From Megasphaera geminata F0357 (GTDB taxonomy: Bacteria; Bacillota; Negativicutes; Veillonellales; Megasphaeraceae), in NCBI RefSeq assembly GCF_000239275.1, contig NZ_JH417599.1:1-46717 (forward strand): a stretch of DNA of 46,717 bases, given 5' to 3'. Every line of letters starts with the position of its first letter. Positions within the stretch are counted from its first letter, which is position 1. The notes under the pieces are model-generated. The model ran no database searches. It was given only the letters and a program-made list of their open reading frames with translations, and had not been told where the DNA came from. A program made the translations under genes and the position numbers. Below, piece after piece: positions 22,991-33,012 of the stretch.

Positions 22991-24359
22991 ATGAGCGTAA
23001 CGGATTTTTCGGGCAAACGAATAGTTGTCATCGGCGCCGGTATCAGCGGCAGAGCGGCGGCCGCCGTTTTAAAGCGCCATGGCGGGACGGTTGTTTTAAA
23101 TGATATTAAAGGACATGACGAAAATGCCGAACCGTGGCGCACGTTGCGGGCCCGGGGTATAACCTGCATTTTCGGACGGCAGGACAGTTCCGTTCTGGAC
23201 GGGGCCGATATTGTCGTGCCTTCACCCGTTATTTCACCGGAAATTCCGATCATGAGGGAAGCGGTGAAGCGTAATCTGCCCGTTTGGAGCGAAGTGGAAG
23301 TCGCCTGCCGGGTAACGGATGCCGATTTTATCGGCATTACGGGGACGAACGGCAAGACGACGACAACAACCCTCGCGGGTGAGATTATGAAAGCTTCAGG
23401 CAGGCAAACAGCAGTCGGCGGCAATATCGGTTCGGGCTTATCCGAACAGGCGGAAGATTTGCCGCATACGGCTGTCGTCGTAGCGGAACTGTCAAGCTTC
23501 CAGCTTGAATTCACACAATCTTTAAAGGCAAAAAGCGCCGTAATTTTGAACCTTACGCCGGATCATCTCGAACGTCATCATACAATGGCCGCATACGGTG
23601 AAGCCAAAAAACGGATTTTCCGTAATCAGGACGCTTCGGATTATGCCGTTCTCAATTATGACGATCCTCTCGTCCGTTCCATGGGAAAGGATTTGACCGG
23701 GACGGTCCTTTATATTTCCGTATATACGGAAGTGCCGGCCGGAGCTTATGCGAAAGGCGGCGATCTTTATATCCGGTTACAAGATAAAGATATTTTTGTC
23801 TGTGCGGAAACGGATCTGCATCTTTTCGGCAAACACAATATTCAGAATTGTCTTGCCGCGGCGTTGCTGACGTATGTAGTGGGCGTTCCCGTTCGAGACG
23901 ATTCGCGCGGTCCTGAAACAATTCCGCGGCGTGGAACATAGACTTGAATGGGTCCGTACTGTTGCCGGTGTTCCCTATTACAATGACTCGAAAGGAACGA
24001 ACACGGATGCGTCGGAAAAGGCATTGGAAGCCTTCCCCGACGGCCATCTCATTCTCATTGCCGGCGGCCATGATAAACTGACGGATCTCGGCCGCTTTAT
24101 GGGGCTGGTAAAAGAGAAAGTCGACACACTCATCCTTTTAGGCGAGGCGGCGGACCGTTTCGAAGAAGAAGCCCGCAAAGCGGGCGTGACGGATATCCGC
24201 CGGGCCGGGTTTTCCATGGAAAAAGCCGTGCAGTCGGCGTATACAATCGCAAAACCGCCGCAGACCGTGCTGTTGTCCCCGGCGTGTTCAAGCTATGATA
24301 TGTATCATCATTTTGAAGAACGGGGGAACGACTTTAAAAATATCGTCCGTTCCTTATAG
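22991..24359 (+). CDS. murD: UDP-MurNAc-L-Ala:D-Glu ligase MurD (frameshift near 23894)
   Basis: MurD adds D-glutamate to UDP-MurNAc-L-Ala. Seen in order: a dinucleotide-like N-domain VVIGAGISGRAAAAVLKRHG, the P-loop GITGTNGKTTTTTLAGE, NLTPDHLERHHTM, and in the next frame YYNDSKGTNTDASEKAL, LIAGGHDKLTDL and LLSPACSSYDMY. The frame changes at VVGVPV. Dropping one base of GTTCGAG (23892-23896) gives VPVETIRAVLKQFRGVEH, as in other MurD proteins, about 455 residues in all. A single-base sequencing insertion is likely. The start follows AGAGGGTG. No ftsW lies between murD and murG. Confidence 0.94.
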
Positions 24360-24401
24360 ATATACCTTTGCTTTTTAAATGAACGAGGAGGAAAAAGTTT
24401 C

Positions 24402-25553
24402 ATGCGCCGTGTAATTATATCCGGAGGCGGTACGGGCGGACATATATATCCCGCCATAACGATTGCCGAAGCCATCAAGGCGACGGAACCGACAGAGATT
24501 CTATATGTCGGTTCGAAAACGGGACTGGAAAACACATTGATCCCCAAGCAAGGGTATAATTTCGTGACCCTTGATGTACGCGGATTGGAGCGTAACCTAT
24601 CCGTCCGCAATCTGGTGACTCTCGGTAAGACGGCAGGCAGCCTCTTTCAGGCGGAACGAATTATCCGTAAATTTAAACCGCAGGTTGTTATCGGTACGGG
24701 CGGTTTTGTCTGCGGTCCCGTTCTCCTGGCGGCGAGCCTCAGCGGTATCCCGACGCTTATTCAGGAGCAGAATGTCATTCCCGGTGTGACCAATACGGTT
24801 CTGGCGTGTTTTGTCAATCGCATTGCCTTAGGATATGAAGAAGCGGCGAAACGGTTTAAACAAAAGCATAAACTCGTCTTTACGGGAAATCCCGTACGCA
24901 ACGATATCCTGACGGTCAGCCGCAGTGAAGGGCTCGCTTTTTTCGGGTTTGACCCGGCCAAATTCACCCTTATCGCCGCCGGCGGCAGCCGCGGCGCGCG
25001 GAGTATCAATACGGCGATGATTAAAGTGCACGAGCATTTTAAAGATGCCGATGATATTCAAATCCTTCACATTACGGGTGACCATGAATACGACAGAGTG
25101 ACAAAACAGCTCGGCAGTGTGAATTATCACGGGTTTTACGGCAAGACGAGCCGTATTATCCCGTATTCCCACCATATGCCGGCCGTCCTGGCGGCCGCCG
25201 ATCTTGTTGTCTATCGCGCCGGTGCGGTCGGGTTGGCGGAACTTGCCGCACGGGGCTTGCCGTCCATCCTTATCCCCTATCCCTATGCGGCTGAAGATCA
25301 CCAGCGCTATAATGCGCAGGCCTTTGTTATGAACGGCGCGGCCCGGATGATTCTTGACAAACTTCTGACGGGGGAAGAACTGTTGGATGAAATTGTACGG
25401 GTAAAAGAGGACCGCCGCCTCTTGCAACAGATGGCAACGGCCAGTCTCGCCATGGGCAGAACCGACGCGGCGCAGGCGATTGCCGATATTGCCCTGGAGC
25501 TGGCGGGAAAAAGTAAATTCGCTGAAAAGAAAACGAGGGATAACGATGGTTGA
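24402..25553 (+). CDS. murG: UDP-GlcNAc transferase MurG (lipid II synthesis)
   Basis: MurG is the peripheral membrane GT28 glycosyltransferase that adds GlcNAc to lipid I. The 383-residue product has the first G-loop SGGGTGGHIYPAITIAEA at the start, GTGGFVCGPVLLAA, QEQNVIPGVTN, GGSRGARSIN (third G-loop) and the donor-site RAGAVGLAELAARGLPSILIPYPYAAEDHQ. The start follows GAGGAGGAAA 42 nt after murD. It overlaps murC by 8 nt. Confidence 0.96.
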   Translation: MRRVIISGGGTGGHIYPAITIAEAIKATEPTEILYVGSKTGLENTLIPKQGYNFVTLDVRGLERNLSVRNLVTLGKTAGSLFQAERIIRKFKPQVVIGTGGFVCGPVLLAASLSGIPTLIQEQNVIPGVTNTVLACFVNRIALGYEEAAKRFKQKHKLVFTGNPVRNDILTVSRSEGLAFFGFDPAKFTLIAAGGSRGARSINTAMIKVHEHFKDADDIQILHITGDHEYDRVTKQLGSVNYHGFYGKTSRIIPYSHHMPAVLAAADLVVYRAGAVGLAELAARGLPSILIPYPYAAEDHQRYNAQAFVMNGAARMILDKLLTGEELLDEIVRVKEDRRLLQQMATASLAMGRTDAAQAIADIALELAGKSKFAEKKTRDNDG

Positions 25554-26931
25554 TTTAGATAAAGTGAGCCGTATCCATTTTATCGGCATCGGCGGCGTGG
25601 GTATGCGCGCCATTGCCAATATATTTATTGATAAGGGATACAGCGTGTCCGGTTCGGATGCAAAAGAATCGGCCGCTACGGCGCGGTTACGTGAAAAGGG
25701 CGCGCGTGTCCATATCGGACACAGTGCGGATAACTTGAAAGATGCCGAAGCGGTTGTTATTTCCTCGGCCATCCGCCGTACGAATGAAGAACTGACGGCG
25801 GCGCGAGAACGCCGCATCCCCGTCATCCATCGTTCGGATGCGCTCGTTCATATTATGGGCTGGGGCAAAGCTATTGCCGTTGCCGGCGCTCACGGGAAAA
25901 CGACAACTTCATCCATGCTCGGTCAGGTGTTTTTGGAAAGCGGCACGGATCCGACGCTCGTTATCGGCGGAGAAGTGGATTACCTGCACAGTAATTCCGT
26001 TCTCGGCAAGGGCGAATATGTTATTGCCGAAGCGGATGAAAGCGACGGTTCTTTTTTAAAGGAGCACCCGTATATTGCCGTCATCACGAATATTGACGCG
26101 GACCACATGGATTACTACGGTACGCTTGCCAATGTTATCCATGCATTTAAAGAATTCATTAATCGCCTCGACCCGGTGGAAGGGCTTGCCGTACTGTGCG
26201 CCGACGATGACAGGGTGCGCGCCCTCCTGCCGGAAGTGGACCGTTTGTATGTGACCTACGGCATAGAGGCCGAGGCCGATTACAGGGCCGGGAATATCGG
26301 GTATGAAGAGGGAAAGCTGGTTTTTGACGTTTTTTATCATGAGCAGCTCCTCGGTCCGCTGGCCTTGAATGTCCCGGGTAATCATAACATCCTCAATGCG
26401 CTCGCAACAGTGGCCGCGGCTCGCTCCTGCGGTATCGGATTCGATGAAATCGCCGGCGCGTTGTCTCATTTCCACGGTGCTAAACGCCGGTTTCAGACAA
26501 AGGGGCATGTCAGGGATATATGGGTTGTCGATGACTATGCCCATCATCCGACGGAAATCAATGCCACTCTCTCGGCGGCCCGCAGCATGGGGACGCATCG
26601 TGTTGTCTGTCTCTTCCAGCCGCACCGGTATACGCGGACGCAGCTTTTGGCGGATGAATTCAGCAGAGCGTTTGTCTGTGCCGATAAATTGATCCTGACG
26701 GATATTTACGGCGCCGGTGAAGAACCTATCCCCGGTGTGGACGGTGCGTTCCTGACGGAGAAAGTCAAAGCCGCCACCGGGCAGGATGTGGCATATGTGG
26801 CGACGAAAGACGGGTTACTGAACTACTTGCGCGAAAATGCGAGACCGCGCGATTTAATTCTCACTATGGGCGCCGGCGATATTTATAAAGTCGGTGAAGC
26901 CTTTGTTGCGGCGGAGGGGTCTGAAAGATAA
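25546..26931 (+). CDS. murC: UDP-MurNAc:L-alanine ligase MurC
   Basis: MurC adds L-alanine to UDP-MurNAc. The 461-residue product has RIHFIGIGGVGMRAIA (residues 9-24), the P-loop AVAGAHGKTTTSSML, EADESDGSFL, NIDADHMDYYG, VVDDYAHHPTEI and FQPHRYTRT. ATG 25546 lies inside the end of murG after CGAGGGA. An upstream in-frame ATG at 25480 would overlap murG far more and is not supported. ddl follows directly. Confidence 0.96.
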   Translation: MVDLDKVSRIHFIGIGGVGMRAIANIFIDKGYSVSGSDAKESAATARLREKGARVHIGHSADNLKDAEAVVISSAIRRTNEELTAARERRIPVIHRSDALVHIMGWGKAIAVAGAHGKTTTSSMLGQVFLESGTDPTLVIGGEVDYLHSNSVLGKGEYVIAEADESDGSFLKEHPYIAVITNIDADHMDYYGTLANVIHAFKEFINRLDPVEGLAVLCADDDRVRALLPEVDRLYVTYGIEAEADYRAGNIGYEEGKLVFDVFYHEQLLGPLALNVPGNHNILNALATVAAARSCGIGFDEIAGALSHFHGAKRRFQTKGHVRDIWVVDDYAHHPTEINATLSAARSMGTHRVVCLFQPHRYTRTQLLADEFSRAFVCADKLILTDIYGAGEEPIPGVDGAFLTEKVKAATGQDVAYVATKDGLLNYLRENARPRDLILTMGAGDIYKVGEAFVAAEGSER

Positions 26932-27879
26932 ATGACGGATATGAAAGCTATGAAAGCCCGGAAAATTGCCGTGGTCGTCGGCGGGCCGTCGACGGAAGCG
27001 GAAGTTTCACGTCGTACAGGCAAGGCCGTTACGGACGCATTGCAAAAAAAAGGGTATCAGGCGGAAATTGTTGAACTGGTGCCGGCAGAATTGGCGGCAA
27101 CCTTGCAGGACAAGCGGTTTGATATCGTTTTTAACGCCCTGCACGGACAATACGGTGAGGACGGAGTTCTTCAGGGCATGTGCGAAATGATGAATATCCC
27201 CTATACGGGGCCGGGAGTTATGGCCAGCGCCGTCGGAATGAACAAGATAATCAGCAAGAGCGCTTTCCGCGGCGCCGGTATTTCAACGGCGCCTTTCGCC
27301 TATTATTTTATTGAACAGGGCCTTGATGAAATTGCCGCCGATATGAGCAGAGAATTCCCCCTGCCCGTCGTTATCAAGTCGGCGGCACAGGGATCCAGTA
27401 TCGGTACGGTTATCGTGCGTGACGAGAAGGATATAAAGCCTGCTTTAAAAGAAGCGTTCACGTACGGGAAATCCGTTGTGGCGGAAATGTTTCTCTCCGG
27501 CCGTGAATTTACGGTTGCCGTCATGGACGATCTGGCCTTTCCGGTTATTGAAATCATTTCTAAAACAGGTAAATACGATTACCGCTCCAAATATACGCCG
27601 GGACTGACGGAACATATTTGTCCGGCCGCGATTTCCGCCGCGCTGACACGAGAAATGCAGGATTTATCCGTCGCCGTTTTTCGCCTCCTCCATTGCCGGG
27701 GGATTGCCCGTGTCGACCTGATGACGAACGGCGAGGGCAGGCCTTTTGTCCTGGAAATTAATACGATGCCCGGCATGACTGAAACCAGTCTTGTTCCCGA
27801 CGCGTCCCGTGCTATGGGGATGCCTTTTGAGGATTTGTGTGAACGGATTCTGGCGGAAGCATCGACCGGTAAATTTTAA
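26932..27879 (+). CDS. ddl: D-alanine:D-alanine ligase
   Basis: The ATP-grasp enzyme has 315 residues and supplies D-Ala-D-Ala to MurF. It shows VVVGGPSTEAEVSRRTG at the N-terminus, ALHGQYGEDGVLQGMCE, the YTGPGVMASAVGMNK segment and the metal-binding end LEINTMPGMTETSLVPD. YDYRSKYTPG keeps the tyrosine associated with D-Ala (not D-lactate) specificity. The ATG follows the murC stop directly, with GGAGGGG in the end of murC. Confidence 0.95.
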   Translation: MTDMKAMKARKIAVVVGGPSTEAEVSRRTGKAVTDALQKKGYQAEIVELVPAELAATLQDKRFDIVFNALHGQYGEDGVLQGMCEMMNIPYTGPGVMASAVGMNKIISKSAFRGAGISTAPFAYYFIEQGLDEIAADMSREFPLPVVIKSAAQGSSIGTVIVRDEKDIKPALKEAFTYGKSVVAEMFLSGREFTVAVMDDLAFPVIEIISKTGKYDYRSKYTPGLTEHICPAAISAALTREMQDLSVAVFRLLHCRGIARVDLMTNGEGRPFVLEINTMPGMTETSLVPDASRAMGMPFEDLCERILAEASTGKF

Positions 27880-27902
27880 TTTTATATATAAGGTTTTACT
27901 AT

Positions 27903-28811
27903 ATGTTACATACACATTTCGACGACACCCGCTCCGGCGAATATAACCATAATCGGCATACCGACGGCTTCAAGCCGTTTGCGGCACAGGATATTTCGGA
28001 AGAAACGCATTACAGTCCGCACATGGATCCCGAGGCGGTACGGACAGAAACACAGGAACGCATTGCCAGGCGGCACAGGAAACGATTGAAAAGAGAAGCG
28101 GCCCTGCGCAGACGTAAACGCCGGCTGCAGATTATCGGCGCGGCCGTTATTATTTTCATTTGTTTGCTGTTGCTGCGTGTCTTGCCGATCCCTTTCGGCA
28201 CTGTTGTTATTGACGGTAACGGCATTATGCCCGATGAAGATGTTCTCCGTGTCGGCGGCATACCGTCGACAGTAAACGTAGTCCGGCTTTCGACGAGTGA
28301 AATTAGAGAACGGCTGTTACGCGACCTGCGTGTGGGCGATGTCAGCGTAGAACGTGAACTGCCGGCAACCATTCATATTTTTGTGAAGGAACGCAAGGCC
28401 GTAGCCGTCGTCATGACACTGTACGGTTTTGCCTACATAGACGATACGGGAACGGTTATCGGCCTGGAACCGCAAATTAAAGGAGTTGCCGTGCCGATTA
28501 TTACCGGCAAGAAAGTGGATACTCTTTTATTGGGGGACCGGCTCGATGATATACCCATGAAGCATGCAATGGCATATTTGGAAGAACTGTCCCCGGAAAT
28601 ATCGTCGCAAATCGCCGAAATCAATGTGGGCAATCCGAAAGAGCTGATCGCCTATACGACGGACGGCCTGTCCATTCACCTCGGAAACGGTGACAGGACG
28701 GCCGAACGCGCTGCCGTGACGCAGGGCCTCCTGGAAGAAATCAGGAACAACCGTTTATCCGTACAGTACATCGACGTTAATCCGGACGCCCCGATTATAA
28801 AAGAAAAATAA
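27903..28811 (+). CDS. ftsQ: FtsQ/DivIB-type division protein with POTRA domain
   Basis: The 302-residue bitopic protein has a long hydrophilic N-terminus with a very basic stretch (ARRHRKRLKREAALRRRKRR, about 55-74), one membrane helix (about 76-95, IIGAAVIIFICLLLLRVL) and an external POTRA-like domain beginning FGTVVIDGNGIMPDEDVLRVGG. A second beta domain follows (YGFAYIDDTGTVIG). This is the FtsQ/DivIB plan, and the slot before ftsZ is typical. FtsQ scaffolds FtsL and FtsB. The ribosome binding site before ATG 27903 is weak (AAGG), so a downstream start is possible. ftsA is absent after it. Confidence 0.87.
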   Translation: MLHTHFDDTRSGEYNHNRHTDGFKPFAAQDISEETHYSPHMDPEAVRTETQERIARRHRKRLKREAALRRRKRRLQIIGAAVIIFICLLLLRVLPIPFGTVVIDGNGIMPDEDVLRVGGIPSTVNVVRLSTSEIRERLLRDLRVGDVSVERELPATIHIFVKERKAVAVVMTLYGFAYIDDTGTVIGLEPQIKGVAVPIITGKKVDTLLLGDRLDDIPMKHAMAYLEELSPEISSQIAEINVGNPKELIAYTTDGLSIHLGNGDRTAERAAVTQGLLEEIRNNRLSVQYIDVNPDAPIIKEK

Positions 28812-28821
28812 ACAATGCCCC

Positions 28822-28860
28822 GCCGGCGATATAATGATATATCGGCAGGCATAGATTTTT
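28822..28860 (+). terminator. Terminator after ftsQ
   Basis: CGATATA (28827-28833) pairs with TATATCG (28838-28844), extended by GCC/GGC across a small internal loop, then ATAGATTTTT. It separates the mur-ftsQ operon from ftsZ. Confidence 0.6.
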
Positions 28861-28893
28861 GCCCGGGTATTACGGATAAAGGCAGCCCGATTA

Positions 28894-28922
28894 TCGACAA
28901 ACCCGTTCTTTTAGTGTATTAT
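28894..28922 (+). promoter_or_regulatory. Dedicated promoter of ftsZ
   Basis: TCGACA (28894-28899) and TATTAT (28917-28922) are 17 nt apart. With the terminator just upstream this would make ftsZ a separate transcription unit. Confidence 0.65.
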
Positions 28923-28979
28923 GTAAGAGAACTTTGAGTCTGTACACGTAACACAGGATACTGAAGGAGGATATTATAA

Positions 28980-30004
28980 ATGGCCGAGTTTGCAAAAATT
29001 AAAGTAATTGGTGTCGGCGGCGGAGGGAACAATGCCGTTAACCGCGAATGATAGAAAGCGGCTTGCAGGGCGTCGAATTTATCTCTGTAAATACGGAAAA
29101 CCAGGTACTGGAAGTTTCTCAGGCCGATTTGAAAGTCCAGATCGGTGAGAAGCTGACGCGCGGTCTCGGCGCCGGCGCTAATCCGCAGAAGGGAGAGCAG
29201 GCCGCCCTGGAAAGCAAAGAAGATATTATGAAAGCCCTCCAAAGTGCGGACATGGTATTCGTAACGGCCGGCATGGGCGGCGGCACGGGTACGGGCGCGG
29301 CCCCGATTGTTGCGGAAATCGCCAAAGAAATGGGCGCTCTTACCGTAGCGGTCGTTACCAAGCCGTTTGCTTTTGAAGGTAAACGCCGTAAAGAACAAGC
29401 TGAAAAGGGCGCGGCATATTTAAAAGAAAAAGTAGATACGATCATTACGATTCAAAACGATAAACTGTTGCAGATTATCGACAAGAAAACGCCGCTCAAT
29501 GAAGCGTTCAAAGTTGCCGATGATATTCTCCGCCAGGGTGTACAGGGTATTTCCGATCTCATTACGACGACAGGCCTTATCAACCTTGATTTTGCCGATG
29601 TCCGCACGATTATGGAGGATCAGGGCGAAGCCATTATGGGTATCGGTGTAGCGACCGGTGAAAATCGCGCCGTCGACGCTGTGGAAAGCGCTATTAAGAG
29701 CCCCCTGCTGGAAACGGGCATTGACGGCGCACAGAGTATCCTGTTGAATGTGACGGGCGGTCCCGATATCAGCCTTTACGAAATCAATGAGGCCGCTGAA
29801 AAAGTATCGGAAGCCGTATCTCCCGATGCCAATATTATCTTCGGCTCCGTTATCGATCCGGATATGAAAGATTCCATCCGCATTACTGTTGTCGCGACCG
29901 GCTTTGGCAAGGATGCTTCTTCCGTCCCCACTTTCGGTAAAGGTGCAGGTATTGCGGAACCCAAAGATACAGGTGCCGTGGAAATTCCGGCGTGGATGAG
30001 ATAA
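28980..30004 (+). CDS. ftsZ: Cell division GTPase FtsZ (frameshift near 29043-29048)
   Basis: FtsZ polymerises into the division ring. From ATG 28980, 10 nt after GAAGGAGG, the first 22 codons read [22 protein letters not shown] and then hit a stop. The next frame continues [19 protein letters not shown] and has the tubulin signature [24 protein letters not shown] and the end EIPAWMR, the conserved C-terminal peptide that binds anchoring proteins. NRMIE is the normal join, so two surplus bases (one CG of CGCGA, 29043-29047) or one missing base explain the break. FtsZ is essential; a sequence error is likely. Corrected length is about 340 residues. It has its own promoter and terminator. Confidence 0.95.
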
Positions 30005-30020
30005 TAAGAGACACTGAGAA

Positions 30021-30049
30021 AGCGGATCCGCAACGGACCCGCTTTTTTT
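30021..30049 (+). terminator. Terminator of ftsZ
   Basis: AGCGGATCC (30021-30029) pairs with GGACCCGCT (with one mismatch), followed by seven T. Confidence 0.85.
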
Positions 30050-30079
30050 AGAATAGGCACGTGAGGGGAGGGAAGCAAC

Positions 30080-30545
30080 ATGCGTTGTCCTTTTTGTAAA
30101 CATGACGATACAAGGGTAACGGATTCACGGGCTACCGATGACGGCCGCGCCATACGCCGCCGCCGCGAATGCCAGGCTTGGTAACGACCGCTTTACTACG
30201 TATGAAATGGTTGAAGAGGTCCCGCTTTATGTCGTAAAGAAAGACGGAAGCAGGCAGCTTTTTGACCGGAATAAGATTTTAAACGGCCTTTTACGGGCCT
30301 GCAATAAGCGGCGTGTTACGCGCCAGCAACTGGACGATATCGTTCTCAAAGTGGAGCGGAACATACGCAACACATTGGCACAGGAAGTGCCGAGCGTAAA
30401 AATCGGCGAAATGGTACTTTGCGAGTTAAAGAGTATTGATGCGGTTGCTTACATCCGCTTTGCTTCCGTGTATCGGCAGTTTGCCGATCTGGACAGCTTC
30501 ATGGCGGAACTCAAGTCTTTGATGGGTAATAATAACAACGCTTAA
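30080..30545 (+). CDS. nrdR: Ribonucleotide reductase repressor NrdR (frameshift near 30180)
   Basis: NrdR senses ATP/dATP and represses ribonucleotide reductase operons. The N-terminal zinc ribbon [20 protein letters not shown] with the first CxxC and RRRRECQAC with the second lie before the break. The ATP cone follows in the next frame: [20 protein letters not shown] and [14 protein letters not shown]. Removing one G of GG 30180-30181 gives [17 protein letters not shown], with two residues between the last Cys and RFTT as usual, about 154 residues in all. A one-base sequencing insertion is likely. The start follows GAGGGGAGGGAA. Confidence 0.93.
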
Positions 30546-30570
30546 ATATCCCGGCGAGTAGGAGGTGTTG

Positions 30571-32050
30571 GTGACGGAACGGTATATCGACAACTTTTTA
30601 AATAATCAATCCGCAGCTGCGCATTGCCGTTATCGGGGATGTCATGGTGGACCGGTACGTATACGGCAAGGTGGAGCGCATTTCTCCGGAAGCGCCCGTG
30701 CCGATTAACAAGGTCAATAAAGTGACCTCCGTCCTGGGCGGCGCCGCCAATGTGGCTGCCAATCTGGCGCAGCTGGATTGCAATGTCTACTTGGCCGGCC
30801 TTATCGGGGAAGATGACAACGGCGGCCTTTTAAAAGGGCTCCTCGCGGAAGCGGGCATTGACGGTTCGGGCCTTGTGACACGAACGGGCCATGCGACGAC
30901 GACAAAGATGCGCATCCTCGGTGCGCGGCAGCAAATGGCGCGTCTCGATTTTGAGGAAATTACATCCTTTACGGCGCAGGAACAGGCCGAATTGACGGGA
31001 TGGCTTGACGATCGGATTTCAGCCGGTCTGGACGGTATCGTCCTGTCGGATTACAGTAAGGGCGTTTTCACGAACGGCGTTGCCGCGCTCGTTATTGCGG
31101 CAGCCGGCAAGGCCGGTATCCCCGTTCTTGTCGATCCGAAGGGCAGCGATTGGTCCCAGTATAACGGTGCCGATTTTGTCACGCCCAATATAAAGGAAAT
31201 CTCACAATGCATCGGATATGACGTGGCGAATGAAACGGAAGCGGTCGTTAAAGCGGCGGTATCCCTGCACAAGCTGTATAATTTCCTCAATCTCATGATC
31301 ACGCGCTCCGAAATGGGGATTACCCTGGTCAGTAAAGACGGTAAGGTTTGGAATAATCCGGCCATATCGCAGGAAGTATTTGATGTGTCCGGCGCGGGTG
31401 ATACCGTAGCAGCTTCGTTTATCGCCGCCATTGCCGGCAAACTGTCCATCCGTACGGCTCTAAATATTGCCAATGCGGCTGCCGGTATTGTTGTCGCCAA
31501 GGTCGGCACCTATCCGGTCCATCGCAGTGAGCTTTTACAGCTTTGGTCGAACTGGCGGCCGCTGCGCTGGGAACCGTACCGGCCGTTGACGCGGGAAACA
31601 ATGGCCGAAAAGATTCGGATGTGGCAGGATAAGGGCGAGACCGTCGTCTTTACCAACGGCGTGTTTGACGTCCTCCACCGGGGGCATATCCTTTACCTGC
31701 AGCAAGCGGCTATGCTGGGGCAGCATCTTGTTGTCGGCCTTAATTCGGATGCGTCGGCGCGTCGTTTGAAAGGGGAAACGAGGCCTTTCAATAAACAGGA
31801 AGACAGGGCCGTTCTTTTAAATGCTCTCGGATGTGTCGATGACGTGGTCATCTTTGAAGAAGATACGCCGAAAGAACTGTTGGCACAGTTGCGTCCGGAT
31901 ATTCTCGTCAAGGGCGGCGACTACCGGGTTGAAGAGATTATCGGCCGTGAGTATGCGGAGCGCGTTGAAGTCATTCGCTTTGAAAGCGGCTATTCGACGA
32001 CGGAGCTGGTGCGGAAAATCGCTGATTCAGTGAAGAAAGGGAAGCTATGA
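30571..32050 (+). CDS. hldE: Bifunctional heptose kinase/adenylyltransferase HldE (frameshift near 30597-30606)
   Basis: HldE phosphorylates heptose 7-phosphate at C1 (N-terminal PfkB kinase) and later adenylylates heptose 1-phosphate (C-terminal domain), for LPS core. Kinase motifs are LGGAANVAANLAQL and DVSGAGDTVAASFIA. The transferase has FTNGVFDVLHRGHILYL and the end LVKGGDY. GTG 30571, six nt after GGAGG, begins VTERYIDNF; the conserved QLRIAVIGDVMVDRY is in the next frame. One surplus base in the A/T-rich stretch around 30597-30606 would join them, giving about 493 residues. First gene of hldE-hldD-gmhB-heptosyltransferases. Confidence 0.93.
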
Positions 32051-33012
32051 TTATCGTAACAGGCGGCGCCGGCTTTATCGGCAGCAATATTGTCAGAAAA
32101 TTAAATGAACGGGGCATTGATACTATCCTTGTCGTCGATGATTTGACGGACGGCCGTAAATGCCGCAACCTTCAGGGACTGGACTTTTTCGATTATATGG
32201 ATTATGAGGATTTCACCGCCGATATGGCGGACGATACCTTTTCTTACGGCCCGGTTGACGTGGTCTTCCATGAAGGGGCATGCTCCGACACGATGAACTA
32301 TGACGGCCGGTATATGATGAAAAATAACTACGAAGGCAGCAAGGCCGTTCTTCATTACTGTGCGGAACGGGCGATTCCCTTCCTCTATGCATCTTCCGCT
32401 TCGACTTACGGCAGCGGCAAAAACGGCTTCCGTGAAGAGCCTGCCTGTGAAGAGGCGTTGAATCCCTATGCGTACTCAAAACTTCAATTCGACCGGTATG
32501 TGCGCCGTGTTTTGCCGTTGGTAAAAGGACAGGTAGCGGGTTTCAGGTATTTCAATGTTTTCGGCCCGCAGGAAAACCACAAAGACCGGATGGCGTCACT
32601 TATTTTCCAAAAGTATCATGAACTGCAGGAAAAGGGGAAAATCACTCTCTTTGAAGGCACGGCGGGCTATGAAAACGGCGGTCAGATCCGCGATTTCATT
32701 TACGTCAACGATGTCGTTAATGTACTCTTCTATTTCTGGGAACATCCCGAACTGTCCGGAATTTATAACTGCGGCACCGGTACGGGCCATACGTTCAATG
32801 AATTTGTTACGGGTATTATCGATTATTGCGGTAAAGGTTCTATTGAATATATCCCGTTCCCGGAAATTCTCAAGGGCAAGTATCAAAGCTATACGACCGC
32901 CGACACTGCAAAACTCATGGAAGCGGGTTATGATAAAGGATTTACCCCTCTTGAAGAAGCGGTTGAAGAATATTGCGGGATCCTTGCAAAGAACGACGGA
33001 TATTTCTCCTGA
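32047..33012 (+). CDS. hldD: ADP-glyceromanno-heptose 6-epimerase
   Basis: HldD epimerises ADP-D-glycero-D-manno-heptose to the L-glycero form, the donor for the LPS core. The 321-residue SDR enzyme has MIIVTGGAGFIGSNIVRKL at the N-terminus, FLYASSASTYG, the catalytic YAYSK (Tyr-Lys) and GFRYFNVFGPQENHKDRMAS, a family-specific block. It overlaps hldE by ATGA and gmhB by one nt, so the genes are translated as one coupled unit. Confidence 0.96.
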   Translation: MIIVTGGAGFIGSNIVRKLNERGIDTILVVDDLTDGRKCRNLQGLDFFDYMDYEDFTADMADDTFSYGPVDVVFHEGACSDTMNYDGRYMMKNNYEGSKAVLHYCAERAIPFLYASSASTYGSGKNGFREEPACEEALNPYAYSKLQFDRYVRRVLPLVKGQVAGFRYFNVFGPQENHKDRMASLIFQKYHELQEKGKITLFEGTAGYENGGQIRDFIYVNDVVNVLFYFWEHPELSGIYNCGTGTGHTFNEFVTGIIDYCGKGSIEYIPFPEILKGKYQSYTTADTAKLMEAGYDKGFTPLEEAVEEYCGILAKNDGYFS

